From Trichobilharzia szidati (Eukaryota > Platyhelminthes > Trematoda > Strigeidida > Schistosomatidae), in assembly GCA_944472155.2 (NCBI GenBank), contig OX235273.1:2019204-2083203 (forward strand): a stretch of DNA of 64,000 nucleotides, given 5' to 3'. The position numbers were made by a program, and so were the translations under genes. Under the pieces are notes generated by a model. It was not told where the DNA came from. It saw nothing but the letters and a program-made list of their open reading frames with translations, and searched no databases. This document shows positions 14,501-29,500 of the stretch, piece by piece (position 1 is the stretch's first letter; every line of letters begins with the position of its first letter).

Positions 14501-17500
14501 ATAGACGACACTTGGCGGTCAGATAATGGTGTAGTGAATTTATCATGCAACATTACGGTGTATACCGAATATGAGGATAAGTGAATTAGCATAGATGTAG
14601 ATCTATTAGGAGTCTAAGAAGTTACTGAAATTAATGATGAAAATAAGAGCTAATTAGAAGTAAATGACGGTCATAATAAGTAATTATTACTGTTCCCTTA
14701 GGTTCCAAGTGGAACACAGGGCTTCAACAGCATATTCCTACCTTGTCCTATTCCCCGCGGTCCTCTTTAGTCCATAGTCTCTCGTCTTCATCTCGCCACA
14801 CGACCTCCTCCATGCCACCCTCGCGACACACGCCCAATATGCCGTTTTCCATCCAGCTTCCACTCCGGCGGTTTCCTGGAACTTGATGTCAACCAACGGT
14901 CTCCTCAGTGTCATGTATTCAATCCATCTCCATTTTTGGGATATTTACTGAGCTATTGGCTCTTGGTTGGTTCATCCTCAGAGTTCCTTGTTTCTAATTA
15001 CTTCTGCCCAGCCATTTGACCTTCAGTATGGAGGCAACGAAGGCAGTTGATGATATAGGTCTGTAGTGGCCTGTTGAAAACACTTTGCGTAACTCGCCGG
15101 CAAAGATTCTGATCCGTATAGAAGTTACTGACTTAAAACTGACGTTGCAAGTTCCAATATTTTTCTTTATGCTCGCTGAGCGCAGAAGATTCGAAACTGA
15201 TTTCAAAGTGTGAAGGTGTGTCTTGCCTTTCCGATCCTGACTGGTTTTAACACCCGCATCTGTGTCGCCTATAGTTGATAAGTAATAGCATACACCTGTT
15301 TGATTTATAGTAAACAACAACTCTTGGAAGCTGAGGTTGATTGGAATAACAGTCGAGAGAGACAGCTCACTTGTCCGTCAATAATGCAAGTAGTTCAAAA
15401 CAATATTCTTTTGACAGATATTTGGAGTAGTTTCCAACTAATGTTCGTAACTTAACTGGGGTAATGATACAGGGTGTTCAAATAAGTGTTGAGGATAAGA
15501 AAGTTGCGAAAACTAAAGACCATATGGTTTTGTTCGTATCTTTACTACTCATTATAATACAACAAACAATTTAAGTAGTTTCGATGTAATTCGCTTGCCT
15601 TTTTCATTTCATTTTCAGTGTACGTAAAACACTTAAAGTGAGAACATTAGAATTTATTTCACAGATTCGTGATTTCTATATGGCACCTGTTATTCGTTTT
15701 GTGTATAATACTGTAAGTTGAAATATTCTCTTTTCTCATATTTATGCTTTTTCTATAATGTATTCATGATAGCACCTATCTTAAGTTCACTTTATCTCAT
15801 CATCTGACTACTCCTTAACAGTCGGTAGAATAAATCTCTGACTAGCAAAACTGTCCTCTAAAGGGCTAATGAACGCACATATTACTTACTGAGTAATATT
15901 TGATTCTACTGGACGGAGATGTTCAGCCTTAGTTAAATATAAACTTTCTGAAAAATGTATGACTATTAGAGTATACCACTTTCGATATTCACCAGTCAGA
16001 TATGTCTCAGAGAATCGCAGTATGTAATGAAATTCTCATTGATACCATGAACCCTTTTTAATTCAATTTTGATTTTCCCGTTGTTTGATTGGACCGAAGT
16101 GCTTGGCCTCAGGTTAACATGTCGGCTCCTTGTGCAGATGCTTTGACGATGTCTGATCATGTGACTAGAAGTCAGTTGGTGGATGATCTAGTCAATCGAA
16201 GGAAAAATCCAAATTGGACTAAATAATTAATAAGGCCCATTGCACAAGAGGTAGCTCTCGTGGTCCAAGTGGCCTAGTTGATAACGCCTTGGCGTTTGAA
16301 ATAATGGGCAGCGGATTCGAGCCTCGGCGGGAACAACATCATCCACTGGGTAATCCAAGGACATCCAGTCGACTAGTCCCAGATAGGACGAAATGTGCTT
16401 CCTGGATTCCACTGCTAGTCATCACCCACCATTTGCCCACGAACATTATGTTTAGCCTTTAAACGTCCAAGTTTCTATACAATGGAGTATTTCTAGACCT
16501 ATCAGGACTAAGGTATCAAAATGAGTTCCAGAGTGCGTTTTTAGCATTCGTTTGAGTAGTTCATAGGCCTGAAGCGACCAAAGATATCACTCAAACAAAA
16601 AATACTTCAAAATAAAAGATTGAACATCACAAGCTGAGTGAAGGTGGCAAAGGAACAAAGTAGTAACTGAGGTGACTACTTGTCAGAAAGGCTTCAACAG
16701 GAGCACCCATTACCCATTCATGTTTGTTGTAGGGCCTCAAGTTTTAGTTTTGAATTTTCAGCAGCAGTGATGGGTTGCTGGCCTCATGCCCAACCTTATT
16801 TTTTGTCAGGACTGCAACTGGCTGAGGGAGGTTTAGGCGTGCCTTGGCAGTGACTCGAACCCCAGACCACGTCCTTGGTCGGCTGGCGCCCCGCCGCCGA
16901 ACAACCGGTGGTTCTGGAGGTATATGTGAACTGAACTGGTCAATTCCATTTCTGTATATGGGCTGCTTAAATGAATGCAACAATATTATCAGAATTAATA
17001 TCTTAAAGTTACTTGTTTTGCTGATTGCTAGAAGTAGGTAGATTTCTTGACGCACATTTCGTCCAACATGAGACTTGTCAATTAGGATTATTGGGGTTTC
17101 CATTCAAGGAGATCATAAACCGAAATGAGACTAACCAATGTAGTTCAGATTTTTTATTTGTTTCTTGAAATTTTAATCCTGTAAGTTATAAGTGGAACAA
17201 AGAGCTTCGAGCTTGGACTTTCAAGATTCGGTAGCAGTGGTGTTTATCGTTTTGTAATAAGAGGTGGGCTTGCTAACCTCACGCCCAACAGTCCTACATT
17301 GCGGGTCGAAGTGATGTTTACCAGTGCATCAGCTGGGGATCAAAACTGAACCACGTGAGGAGTGATTGAAGAGTATTCTACCGATGAAGAATATGATTTA
17401 TCACCAAGAAATCACAAATATAGATAAGTAGTTCTAGATGCAACTCATCGCATAAGAAGTGCCTTTCGTGGTCCATTAGTCTTTTTCCATTAGAAATTGT

Positions 17501-20500
17501 AGTGTTTAAAGCATCCTCTTGGCAGTGTTCTTTTTGAACAAAGAAAGAAGAAACATTGGCGCAGAATAATCTGGATTCATTTTATTTCGTCGGTTCTCAT
17601 CAGCTGCGTACAAACTGAATTCTTTAATCAAATAAAAAGTGTACAATTTTAACAAACTTCTTTTGTCCATTAGCAAGCATGTTGTCAGAGCGTCATAGTA
17701 AAATAAGGCGTTGCGATTTACAGGGTGTCTAAAGTGTTACGACATATATATATATATCTAGTTAGAGAGACGTTTCTTGAAAAAAATTAATAAACAGTTG
17801 TGTTGTTGGTGTGGCAACAAAAGAAAATTAGAAATATTTACGTAATTGGATAAGTAAAGATCAAAATTTTTCGGTACACATGAGGTCAGATGAGATGTTG
17901 ATGATGTAATACAGTGAGCACAACTCAGAAGATTGAGAACAATTATCTCTTAAGAGAGTCAAGCGAAAAATAAAGGGAGGGAGAGTAGAAAGATAAGTTA
18001 ATAAAGTTAGAAAACAAAGAGTTACTAAGATGTGAGTCAGCAAGGTAATTGAAGCCCAACAATGGATTCTTTTTGGACACATAAGTCATGCTTCAATCGT
18101 TGTATTGCTATAGCTTCAGAAAACCTGAGAAAACTTGAGGTACTTTTTCCGTTATTTATTTTGAATGATTCCAGCAAATCTACTCGGTGTCCTGTGTCAG
18201 TCAGGTGTTTGACGATTAAACAGCTTAAACAATTCGGTCCCTTTAACCGGAGGCTCCTTGGTACATGTTCGCAGAATCTGACGTAGACCCTTCTCTCAGT
18301 TCTTCCAATGAAACTGCTCCCGCAGATACATTTGAATTGGTATACACAGTTAGACGTAACATGTGAGGGGTACTTGTCAATCCTTGATTGCACCAGTGAG
18401 GGGGTTGTTCGGGGTAGAGAGACTAATAATGTTGCAGGATACGTCCTAAACAAGGCTGCGCTTAATCTTTTATTTACCCTTCTCATAATGTCGTTGCTCT
18501 TGTAGTCATGTTTGTTGTGTGTGATCTTTTTCCCTAAACTTGAAATTATGATGGCTAAATCGAAGAATAAAATTACAAGGTTAGATTATTTAACTTGAAA
18601 AAAGCAAGAACAAGAGTTTGTGCAGAATGAAATGGTTATTTCATTGGTTATTTCGTTGGATTCTCATCATCTGCTAACAGCTCAAAGACATTTTCAAGTT
18701 TATCTACAGTAACAATTTTAACATACTTGCACAGACAGTTCAGGTTTAAACAAAAATCAATCAGTATATGCATACAATGCTAATAATAATCATACACAAT
18801 AGAATCTTTCGGCGTTACGTAATCAGATGAAGGGAAGGATGGAAACATTCAGTTACTAAGATGGGCAAGGAAAGATTGATAACCGCTTCTTTCTGAACAC
18901 ATGCATAAATCGGATTTCCGGCGCCTGATTGTGACTGCTTCGGCAAACTTAAGGAGAATTGAACTCTTTTGACTATTGATAAGTTTGAAGGATCTTGCGA
19001 CATCCACCTTATGACCCGTGTCAAGGATTATTTACTCAGAAGTTGACAAAACGCAACATTCAAAAATTTGACATGATTATATTTCTTGTCTGTCTATCTC
19101 ATTGTGTTTTGTCTTTACCTTTTTCTTTTATTTTCCAGCTTTCTTATATGACATTTCTCATCTTGTTCAGTTATCTTTTACTGGTGGATTTCAGGATCAA
19201 TATAACAGTTGTTGAATATATTGTCATTGCATGGGTAATCACACTGTTCATAGAAGAAATTAAACAGGTAAAAGAGAAGAAGACTAGCTTTTCTGCTTAG
19301 CACCTTTAATTTTTCATTTGATAAAGCTCTTTCAGTATTTAATTATGTCGGTTCTAATGATTCAGATGACAACCGAGGAGAAGGATTGATCCGGACAAGT
19401 ATATATATCAAGCTAAGCGCCACTGAAGAGTTGATATGTTCTGCGCTTATTCCTTTTCTACAGTTTTGCAGTTCATATTCAGGAGGGAATTGATTCCCGA
19501 CACTTTAGATTTTACAGTAAAAACATGTCACTACATAGGAAACAACAGGCGAGCTCGAAGGCCATTAAGTCACTGGCACCCGATCCAACGGCCCATGAAA
19601 TCCCCCAACAAACAAAACAAAATCCCTACAAGAACCAATACTTGAAAATGGACGTGATGCTCACCAGTGACTGACCCTATGTAGGTAGTTACCTGGGGTT
19701 CTAGTGGGAAGCCGTGACCAGTAGAGTGGAGCAAGTTAAAGGTGAGGCAGTAACCCACCGAAGAAGACATTTCGAAGTGGTTGTGCTAATTCATGAGTTG
19801 GCAGAATTTGGAATTCACTGGCTGGCCGTTGGATCGGGTGCCAGCGGCTTCATAGTTTACGAGGTACCTCGCCTTGTAACCAGAAGGTCGTGAGTTCCAG
19901 CTCCGGTGGATGCGTGCTGCTGAAGAGTCCCAAACTTAAATGGAGGAAACCAGGACTCCCCGCAGGTTTTCCAATGGTTCTCTAACAGATGTCAACTCAT
20001 GAGGAAATCCTCCAACCAATCAAACAAAAAGTCCTTACAAAAACAAATACTTGATAATTTTTTCTATTATCACTATTAGTTTCCTCAGGATATGCGCAAA
20101 TCGAATAATCATAGTTGGATATTAATCTGGGTGAGGAGTGTTCAAAAAATCTTATGAACCCAGATCAGACATGTTTATTCTTCTTACTTGTTCGTATATG
20201 GTTTACCTATGTTAAACTTGGTTTGGACATTTATAACTTGATTTGTACGGATTTGATTTGTTTTTCTAATCAGACCGCAGATAGATATCAGTTAACGAAC
20301 CACTGAAGACCAGCTGGGAGTAATGGATAGCTGTTTCATCCTAGTTTGGGGCTCGTCAGTAGTACACACCTACTGGGTTTCGAATCCAGGACCTTCTGAT
20401 TACAAGGCAAGCTCACCGATGACATTGGTTAGTGGTCGCGCTAAAAATCACGAATTGGTAGAAGTTAGAATTCATAGTCCACACAGTCGAGTTTAGCGAG

Positions 20501-23500
20501 CTGAATGGTATATAATCTTGCCTTCTAACCGGAAGGTCAAAGGTCCGAAACCCAGTAGGTGCACACTGCTGACGAGTTCCTAACTAGGTTTACACTTTCA
20601 AAGGTTCCTCGCTGTCAAAATGTTCATGTGCTTGTGTGTATTTAACCTTATGACAGAAACATATAAATAACAATGTTTGTAGAGGAGTATTCAGTTGAGG
20701 AGTCTTTCTACCGAAACATATGAATTAACTAAGTAATGCATAAATGCATAAGTATTACTATTAATATTAACGTTATTGTTATAATTTTCTTGTTTAAATT
20801 CTTCATTTGCCTGTCCATTTCGATTTCCTTCAACGAACTATACCGACAAACACAAAACCGGTTGTTCACCCACTATGCAAACCTATCATGAATAAATAAA
20901 GATTGCTTGGGTAAGTTCAGTGTATGAATAAAAAACTCATGTTTTTGTTTTTACAACTCATTCTTTCTTTTCTCTATCATTTTCTTTCTCTCCCAAAATT
21001 TAAATTTCATGTATTCTCAAGTTATTATGTCATTTTTTGTCTGTCTACATATTCAGACTTGATATTTACTGATAAATTGTAGGCAGGATGAAGGGCAAAT
21101 ACGAAAAAAGGTTTATTCGTGACAAATAATACCTTATTATAGCATAAATCTCTTGTTGATCTACAACTTCATGTGTGTGTGTGTGCGTGCGTTTAAACAT
21201 GCCTCTTTCCGTACATCTGAGTATGTTTAAGGGATACCAGAAGTAGTTTTACTGTTATGTAATAATTTAAAATGCATAGAAATGATGATTACAATAGAGA
21301 AATGTATCTGTGTCCCAGTTATCAATGACATCATATCTGAGTGAAATCTGAAGACTGTTGGATTTACATTTATATTAGATTGATTCGCTTTATCTAAAAA
21401 TATCTTTTTTATTTTTCTTCTGGTCAAAATTGTGCCCTTTTTTTTTTACAAACAATAGTTTCACTGAATTCTATCAAAGATTCTATTCGTGGGATTAGAT
21501 AAGTAGAATAAATAAGTATGTAATCCAATTTTAACAGTTAGTTATACTTTTTATCAACGAAAAAACAATACTGTTGAAAGAAGAATTGAATGCAAATCTC
21601 AAAAATAAATAAGAACAAAACTCTATTCGGTTGATTGTGTCTAGCAATGGAATTCAGAATTATGCACATTTCAACCTGTCTGGGATACGTCAGTTGGCGA
21701 ACATACTTGCCCATCCAGTGAGTGGTGTTGTTTCAGATGGGAACACGAAAGCTGATGAATGTCAAACATCATGGATTCCATAGCTGGCCACCATTAACCG
21801 AGTAACATCAGATGAACCTTCAAATATCGTCGAGGCATAGTTACTACTATGAGTCTACCTGTCCGTAATGATTGAAAATTTCGGTTTCGTATGAGAATCA
21901 GTTAATGCGAAATACAAAATATCTTAGAAAAAAACTAAAAATTCATGTTTACTCTATCAAATCAGCAAGGAGGTCAATCCATTCTGGAATTCAAAAATCC
22001 AAGAAGTCAAAGTCTGAGTTGTACATTTGTAAAAAATTATATTTGTAAAATCTCAGCGAAATTGAAATAATTAATTCCAGCGTTTCGTCCGGCAATCTGG
22101 TCCTAACTTCTTCAGGGAAATTAATCGAAATTAACATAAGAGAGGTTTATATATATAAAAGGAACATCTGATCACACATTTACTTGTCAAGTCAATATAT
22201 ATATATGGAAAAGTTGAATCAAACAAAGTGACAAAACAAGATTTAAGAATGATTAACACAAACGTTTGGTAATCCAATCAAATAAGGATTACCAAGGTAG
22301 GTTAAGTGTAATAACAAAGTGTTTTTGAATACACAAGGGGGGCTTAAGTTTTTGAATGGCTATAGCCTCAGCGTATTTCAGTAAACGTGTTTGACCGTTT
22401 TTATAGATGACCTTAAAGGCTGAGTTAACATCAATCTTATGGTTCATCTCGATTATATGTTTAGCAAACCTCAAAAGTGCACAAGTGATTATATCACATT
22501 CCACACAATTTACCAATTTTCGTGTGTGTGTGGACATAAATACATAGGGAGGAGTAATCGCGCGTTGCAAGTGAGGGTGGGAGAGCATATCCCAAAATGA
22601 TTAGAAAAACAGATGAATTGTGACAAGCCAATAGATGCAGGTGTCAGACTACCAACTTCGTCTATAGCTCAATATCTAATCGAGATGAACCATAAGGTTG
22701 ATGTTAACTCAGCCTTTAAGGTCAAGCACGTTTACTGAAATACGCTGAGGCTATAGCCATTCATAAACTTAAGCTCCCCTTGTGTATTCAAAAACAGTTT
22801 GCTATTACACTTAACCTACCTTGGTAATTCTTATTTGATTGGATTACCAAACGTTTGTGTTAATTATTCTTAATTCCTTTTTTGTCACTTTGTTTAACTT
22901 AACTTTTCCATATATATATTGACCTGACAAGTAAATGTGTGATCAGATTGTTCGAAATGTATATTGCGCAAACATATCACATCACATTTTTCAGATAATC
23001 TCCGTCTTCTAATAATGCTCTATATATAAGTATATATATATATGTATATATATATAGTTCATTATTTTTGCTCATTCATGTTTTTGTATTCAGAATTATA
23101 TTCCAAGTTGTTGGTAGTTGTGCTGAGTCACCCTTGTTACATGTATCCGGTGTGACTTTAATGAATATAGATTCCGTTATAAGTCTTTCTTTCCATTTGT
23201 TCATGTTAACTTTTAGAATACACACATTGTTGCAATCGATATTGTGGTTTTTGTCCCATGCATGTGCAGCTACCGATGAATTTTTTTCAAGATTCTTGTA
23301 GGCTTGTGTTCCTGTTGGTTGACCTTTGGTTAGGCATTTATGTTCATTCACTCTTATTTTAAGTGATATGGACGTTTGCCCCACATATTTAGTCGGACAG
23401 TCAGCACTAGATATTTTGTAAATCAAGTTGTTTTTATCCATCATTTTTATGGGATCTTTCAGTTGATTTATTTTATTTTTGATTAGATTTGTCGGTTTAA

Positions 23501-26500
23501 AAGTTGTATGAATGCCTACATTTTTGAGGTTTCTTTGAATTGCCTCTGATGTACTATTTTTATATGGTATTGTGACTGTTCTTTTGCATTCTTCCATCTT
23601 GTTATTCTCCGGTTTTACCCTCTTTTTTATATTATCTTCGATAAATTCTTTTGGGTAGTTGTTTTCGAGTAGTATTTTGAATAGGACTTCTAATTCTTTA
23701 CACTTGTCCTCTGGCGTTGTTGTAAGTCTACGTATTCTATCTGCAAGACCTTGTATTAATCCTCGTTTTACCGTGAGTGGATGATGAGCTGAGTGATAAT
23801 CAAGGAATCTTCCAGAGTGTGTGGTTTCTCTATATAGCATCGTTTTAATGCTACCATTTGTTATTCTTTGTATTTCGCAGTCTAACATAGGCAGTTCCCC
23901 AATTTCATTCTTTACTTCCATATTAATCAAGTAAAAGCAAAGTAATCATTGAGAATTTTTAAAAAATTACTGGGAACATGTGATTAAATTTCCCTTTATT
24001 CTTCTTCTATTTTTCAGGCTGTATTATCCGGTATCAGTTTTAGAACGTATATTTCAGATGGTTGGAATAAATTAGATTGTGTTGGTTTAGCCCTATACAT
24101 TGTTGGTTTTATATTACGATTAATTGTTCTACTACGTTTGGGTGGAGGAGAAAATATCGACTTTGAACATGAACGTTATTATATTGTAACAGATCCTATT
24201 CTAGATCCATCAAGGATATGTCTTGCAATCAGTTTATTCACCTTCTATATCCGTTTAATGTATACATTCAGTTTTCATATTGCATTAGGACCGAAATTGA
24301 TTATGATTGGAAAAATGGTGAGTTCCAGTTGAATATATATATTTGATTCACTGGTAAATTTGAGTAATTCCACTTCTAATATGTGATTATTTACAAATAG
24401 AAAAGAGGTGGAAAGCACTTCGTGACTGATATGAGTAGACGACCACTGCCCACGCCACACAGCATTACTTGTAGGCAACATATTGTGATAAGAATATTTT
24501 TGGGTTTCCAAAGGACACCTCTTATAATGTATTATTATTATTGTTCCCTTGGGATCCTAGTGGAACATAGGGCTTCAACTACACGTCTCCACTTGTTTCT
24601 GTCTTCTGCTGTACTTTTCACCTGCATCCATGTTAGTCCATACTGTTTCAGCTCCTCTTCACACGATCTCCTCCATGTCACCCTTGGACGTCCCACTCAC
24701 TGCTTTCCTTTCGGGTTCCACTCGAGCGTTGGCTTGACGCGCGATGTCACCCAGTGGCCTCCTCAGAGAGTGTCCAATCCATCTCCACTTTCTCCTGCAT
24801 AGTTTTTGGGCGATTGGTTCTTGTTTTGTTTGTTCCCATAGTTTCTTGTTGGTGATTCTTTCCGGCCATCTGATCTTCAGTATAGAGCGAAGACAGTTGT
24901 TGATGAAGGTCTGCAACCTGTTGGAAATATTCTTTGTGACCCGAAGGTTAACTCTCACGAAATCAATAAATAAAGAAAGTTCAACTTGTGAGCAAAACTC
25001 TTTTTTCTGAGTTCCAGTAAATTTGAAATGACATCCACCATCAATGTCATCAAGAGATGAAGTTAGGGAAAGTATGCATCGGTTTTTTGCCTTTCGTGAA
25101 CCACCAAACAGGTATTCCTTCGGGCATTTGTAATATATTCAACAATCAGATTTAATTTTCAAAAGTTGGTTTGTAAGGATTAGATTTGTTGATACAAGTT
25201 TGACCACAGATTGATATCAGTTAGAGAACCATTGAAAACCACTTCTAGAGGACTGGACAGCTGTTTCAGCCTAGTTTGGAAATCATCAGTGATACGCACC
25301 CACCTCCAGGTCTCGAACCCAGGACCTTCCGGTTACAAGGCAAGCTCGTTGACGACCATTCAGCCACTGGGACCCGACTCCTCAATGGGCCATGAATTCT
25401 GACTTCTACCAATTCGTGATTTAGCGCGACCACCAACCACAGCTGTCCAGTACTCCCTGTATCTGGTTTTCAATGGTTCTCTAATTGATATCAATCCGTG
25501 GTCACACTCTTTTAATCAAATTTAACTTAAAATTAATTGGTGGATGGTGACTAGCAGTGGAATCCAGGATGCACATTTCGTCCTATTTTGGACTCGTCAA
25601 CTGGATGTACCTGCATTGTATGAGTAGTTAGACTTTGAGTTTCGTAGAAATTTTAATGAGTTTCAAAACAGATTCCTTCTTTAACCTGTATCAGTCCGAG
25701 GGATAACTAGAGGGCGAGAAACACTGCACAGTTGTTTCGTGCTATTTTGAAACTCTTCAATGCTGTATATGGAGTTCACAATTTCCCACTTAGTGATCAG
25801 GTGATCTGGATAGTTTACAACAACAGCCCCTTTAATTAATTTAGATAGTGTTATTAGAAGACGGAGATTATCTTGAAACTGTGATGTGATATATGTGAGC
25901 AATATACATTTCAAACAATCTGATCACACAACACATTGATATATGCGGAAAAAATTAAGGGCAATTAAATATTATAATTTTACAAGGATAACACGTAATT
26001 AAAGATGAAGTAGTCAGAAAAAATAATAAAATAATTTGGACAATTATAATTTTTAAAGGTTTAGAGGGAGGGCGGTGAAGTAGTCCGGTTTATACATTCA
26101 TGTAACGATGGCCAAGGTAAGGAAAGTGGCTGTACACATTTCTTCTAGACACACGTTTGGCTTCTTCAGGTGGATTCCTATTTGTACAGCCACTTTCCTT
26201 ACCTTGACCATCGTTACACGAATGTAGAAACCGGACTACTTCACCCTCTCCCCCGTAAACCTATAAAAATTATAATTGTCCAAATTATTTTATTATTTTT
26301 TCTGACTACTTCATCTTTAATTACGTGTTATCCTTGTAAAATTATAATATTTAATTGCCCTTAATTTTTTCCGCATATATCAATGTGTGTGTGTGATCAG
26401 ATTGTTCGAAATGTATATTGCGCAAATATATCACATCACATTTTTCAGATAATCTCCGTCTTCTAATAACACTATCCAAATTTATAAAAGGGGCTAATTG

Positions 26501-29500
26501 TTTTGAATAAGTGATCAGCAGGCTCATCTAACTATCTATCTAAAGACCTTGTGTTCGACCCATGGTAGGGTTGTGGGGGCTTACTGTTGAAGTAAGATGA
26601 AATAATTATCTTGTGCCTCTTGGCTGTCCATCATCCGCTAGTTGATGTCGATCTATGGTGAAATTAACACTGAAAGATCAATGTTCTTGAAGAAGAGGAT
26701 TCTAATCAGCTTCTAAGGTAGCCAATGGGATTTAAAGAATTATTTGCATTAATTCTGCATAGGTGCATATATTCAGTTCTATGGTTTTGCTACAGGTACA
26801 ATAATTTGTTTAATTTAATTACATATCAGTTAGAAAACCATTGAAAACCAGTGCTGGAGTACTGGACAGCTGTTTCATCCTAGTTTAGGAATCATCGGCA
26901 GTAGGCATCCACCTTCAGGGTTCGAACCCAGGACCTTCCAGTCACAAGGCAAGCTCGTATACCATTCAGCCACTAGGACCCAACTTCTCAGTGGCTCATG
27001 AATTCTAACTTCTACCAATTCGAACCCCAGTGAGTGCGCACTACTGATGATCCCCAAACTAGGCTGAAACAGCTGTCCAGTACTCCAGCACTGGTTTTCA
27101 ATGGCTCTCTAACTGACATCAATCCGTGATCAACTAGTAAAAACAAAACTAATCCCTACATACCAACTCTTGGAAATTAATCTGATGCCCACTAGTGACT
27201 TGCTACAGGACGGAGTTTCCTGCACTTCTAATGAGAAGTCATGACTAGTGAGGTTCATCCAGTCAAGTGTGAGGATGAGTGTCCCACCAACGACATTGGT
27301 TGGTGGTCGCGCTAAGTCACGAATTGGTAGGAGTTAGAATTCATGGGCTAGCCATTGAGGAATCAGGTCCCAGCGGCTAAATGGTCGTCAACGAGCTTGC
27401 ATTGTAACCGGAAGGACCTGGGTTCGAACCCCGCATTGTGAATGCGTACTGCCGATAACTCCCAAACAAAGATCAAACAGCTGTCCAGTACTCCCTGCCG
27501 GTTTTCAATGGTTCTCTAACTGATGCAATCCGTGATCAACTCGTAGAAACATAACTAACCCTTACAAACCACCTAAAGATAATTAATTAAATATGCCAGA
27601 GGATATATTACTGCTCGATAAAATCTAAAAGTTTTATTACACATTTAGTAAGTCTTATCTACATTATAGTACTTTTAACACGTTGTCAGTAGTTTATGCA
27701 CTCTGAAAGATTATTGTACATTGGCGGTATAAATCTTCTACGCTTAAAAAGATTCAAATACCAACCATTCAATGTCATCTCTTAGAAAATTAAAGATTGT
27801 AACAAATATTACTGATCAAAAGAGCTTTTCATTGTTGACAAGTAGTATAGAATGTTTGATTTAACCAAAATTCCTTCAAATTCAGTTTTTTGTCATTTTC
27901 AGTTTTCTAAGCAAATTTGACATTCACCACTAAAAATGACTATTGGCAGGAGGCTTCTCATTAAAATTTGTTTTATCAGTATCAACTGAAATTGTCAGAA
28001 GACATTTTCTTCTTCTTCCGGTTGACCAAGAAAAAAATGAAGAAAGTTGAAAGTGCTTTTGATCACTTGTCTTAAATGTTAAACTGAAATAGAAACTATG
28101 CCAAGGATAAAATACCTTGGAATAGTACTATTCTCTAATCTTTTCAATTTCTAAGAAAATCTTTCGTCTGACCTACTATATTTGAAAGTTAAGACGATCA
28201 GGAAGAATTACATGGAGGATTTCATCATGAGCTGACATCAGTTAGGGAAACGCTGGAAAACCTGGGAGTACTGGACAGCTGTTTTGTCCTAGTTTGGGAC
28301 TCTTCATCAGTACGCACCCACCAGGATTCAAACCTAGGACCTTCTGGTTACAAGGCGAGCTCGTAGACCATTGAACCACTGGGACCCGTTCCAATGGTCC
28401 TTGAATTCTAACTTCTGCCGATTCGTGATTTAGCGCGACCCCAACTATTGTCGTTGGTGGGAAATCCATCCTCACACGTGACATCTGAGTGGACCTCACT
28501 GGTCATGACTTCTCACTGAGAATTCCACACTGTATATCACAAGTAATGTTTGGAAATAATGCAAAGTATCATACTAAAGTCTATAGATCGAATAAATGGT
28601 GACAGTCAGTGAAATAGCTCAGAATTATGGGATGATAACTGAGGTCCACTAAGTCAGGCATGAGGAAAGATACGCGATATCGGCTAGAATTGGCGCTACA
28701 TATCACAAGTTAACAGAAGTTAGAATCCATGCGCCAATGAATGTTGTCCCGGTAACTGAATGGTCCGCGGTCCATGATGAGGACAGTTAAAGGTGTGTAC
28801 TGTAGGAGAGTTCAAGATTACGACAAAACAGTTGTCTAGTGCTCCCTAGTTCTCAATGGTTCTTTAATTGAACTCACTTTATGATCTTGCTAGAAAATGA
28901 TCGAAGCGTTGCAAAATAACACTTGATATTTTTGAATAAAGCAAGAACAACAGCTTGTGCCAAATAAGATGGTACAGTCATTTATTTTGTTGGCTTCTCG
29001 TCATCTGCTTACAGCCCAAAGATATTACCAAGTGTATTTACAGAAACAATTTTAACATTCTTGCAGTTTTCACATGATGTCAGTTGACAGAGAGTTCAAG
29101 TTTAAACTTTTTAAAATCCCCGTATTCATACAATGGTAAAGGAGTTGCACAATAAGGATAAGAGGTTAAAGCCAAAGATTGCATAATCAAATGAAAGAGA
29201 GAGAATAAAGACATCCAGTTACCAGGGCAAGGAATGACTGATAACTGCTTCTTTCTGAACACATAAATTGGGTTTAAGGTGTTTGATAGAGATTACTTCA
29301 GCAAACTTGAGTAGGGTTGAGTTATATTTTCTGTTAACAATCTTGAAAGATTTCAAGGTGTCCACCTCATGACTCGTATCAACAAGATGTTTAGCAAAAG
29401 CACTGTTCAAAGCAGTTGTTTCCTTGAGACGTAAACGTTTTGTTACATGTTCAGAGAATCTGAAATATCATCTTTCTGTTCTACCAATGTAATTGCTATG

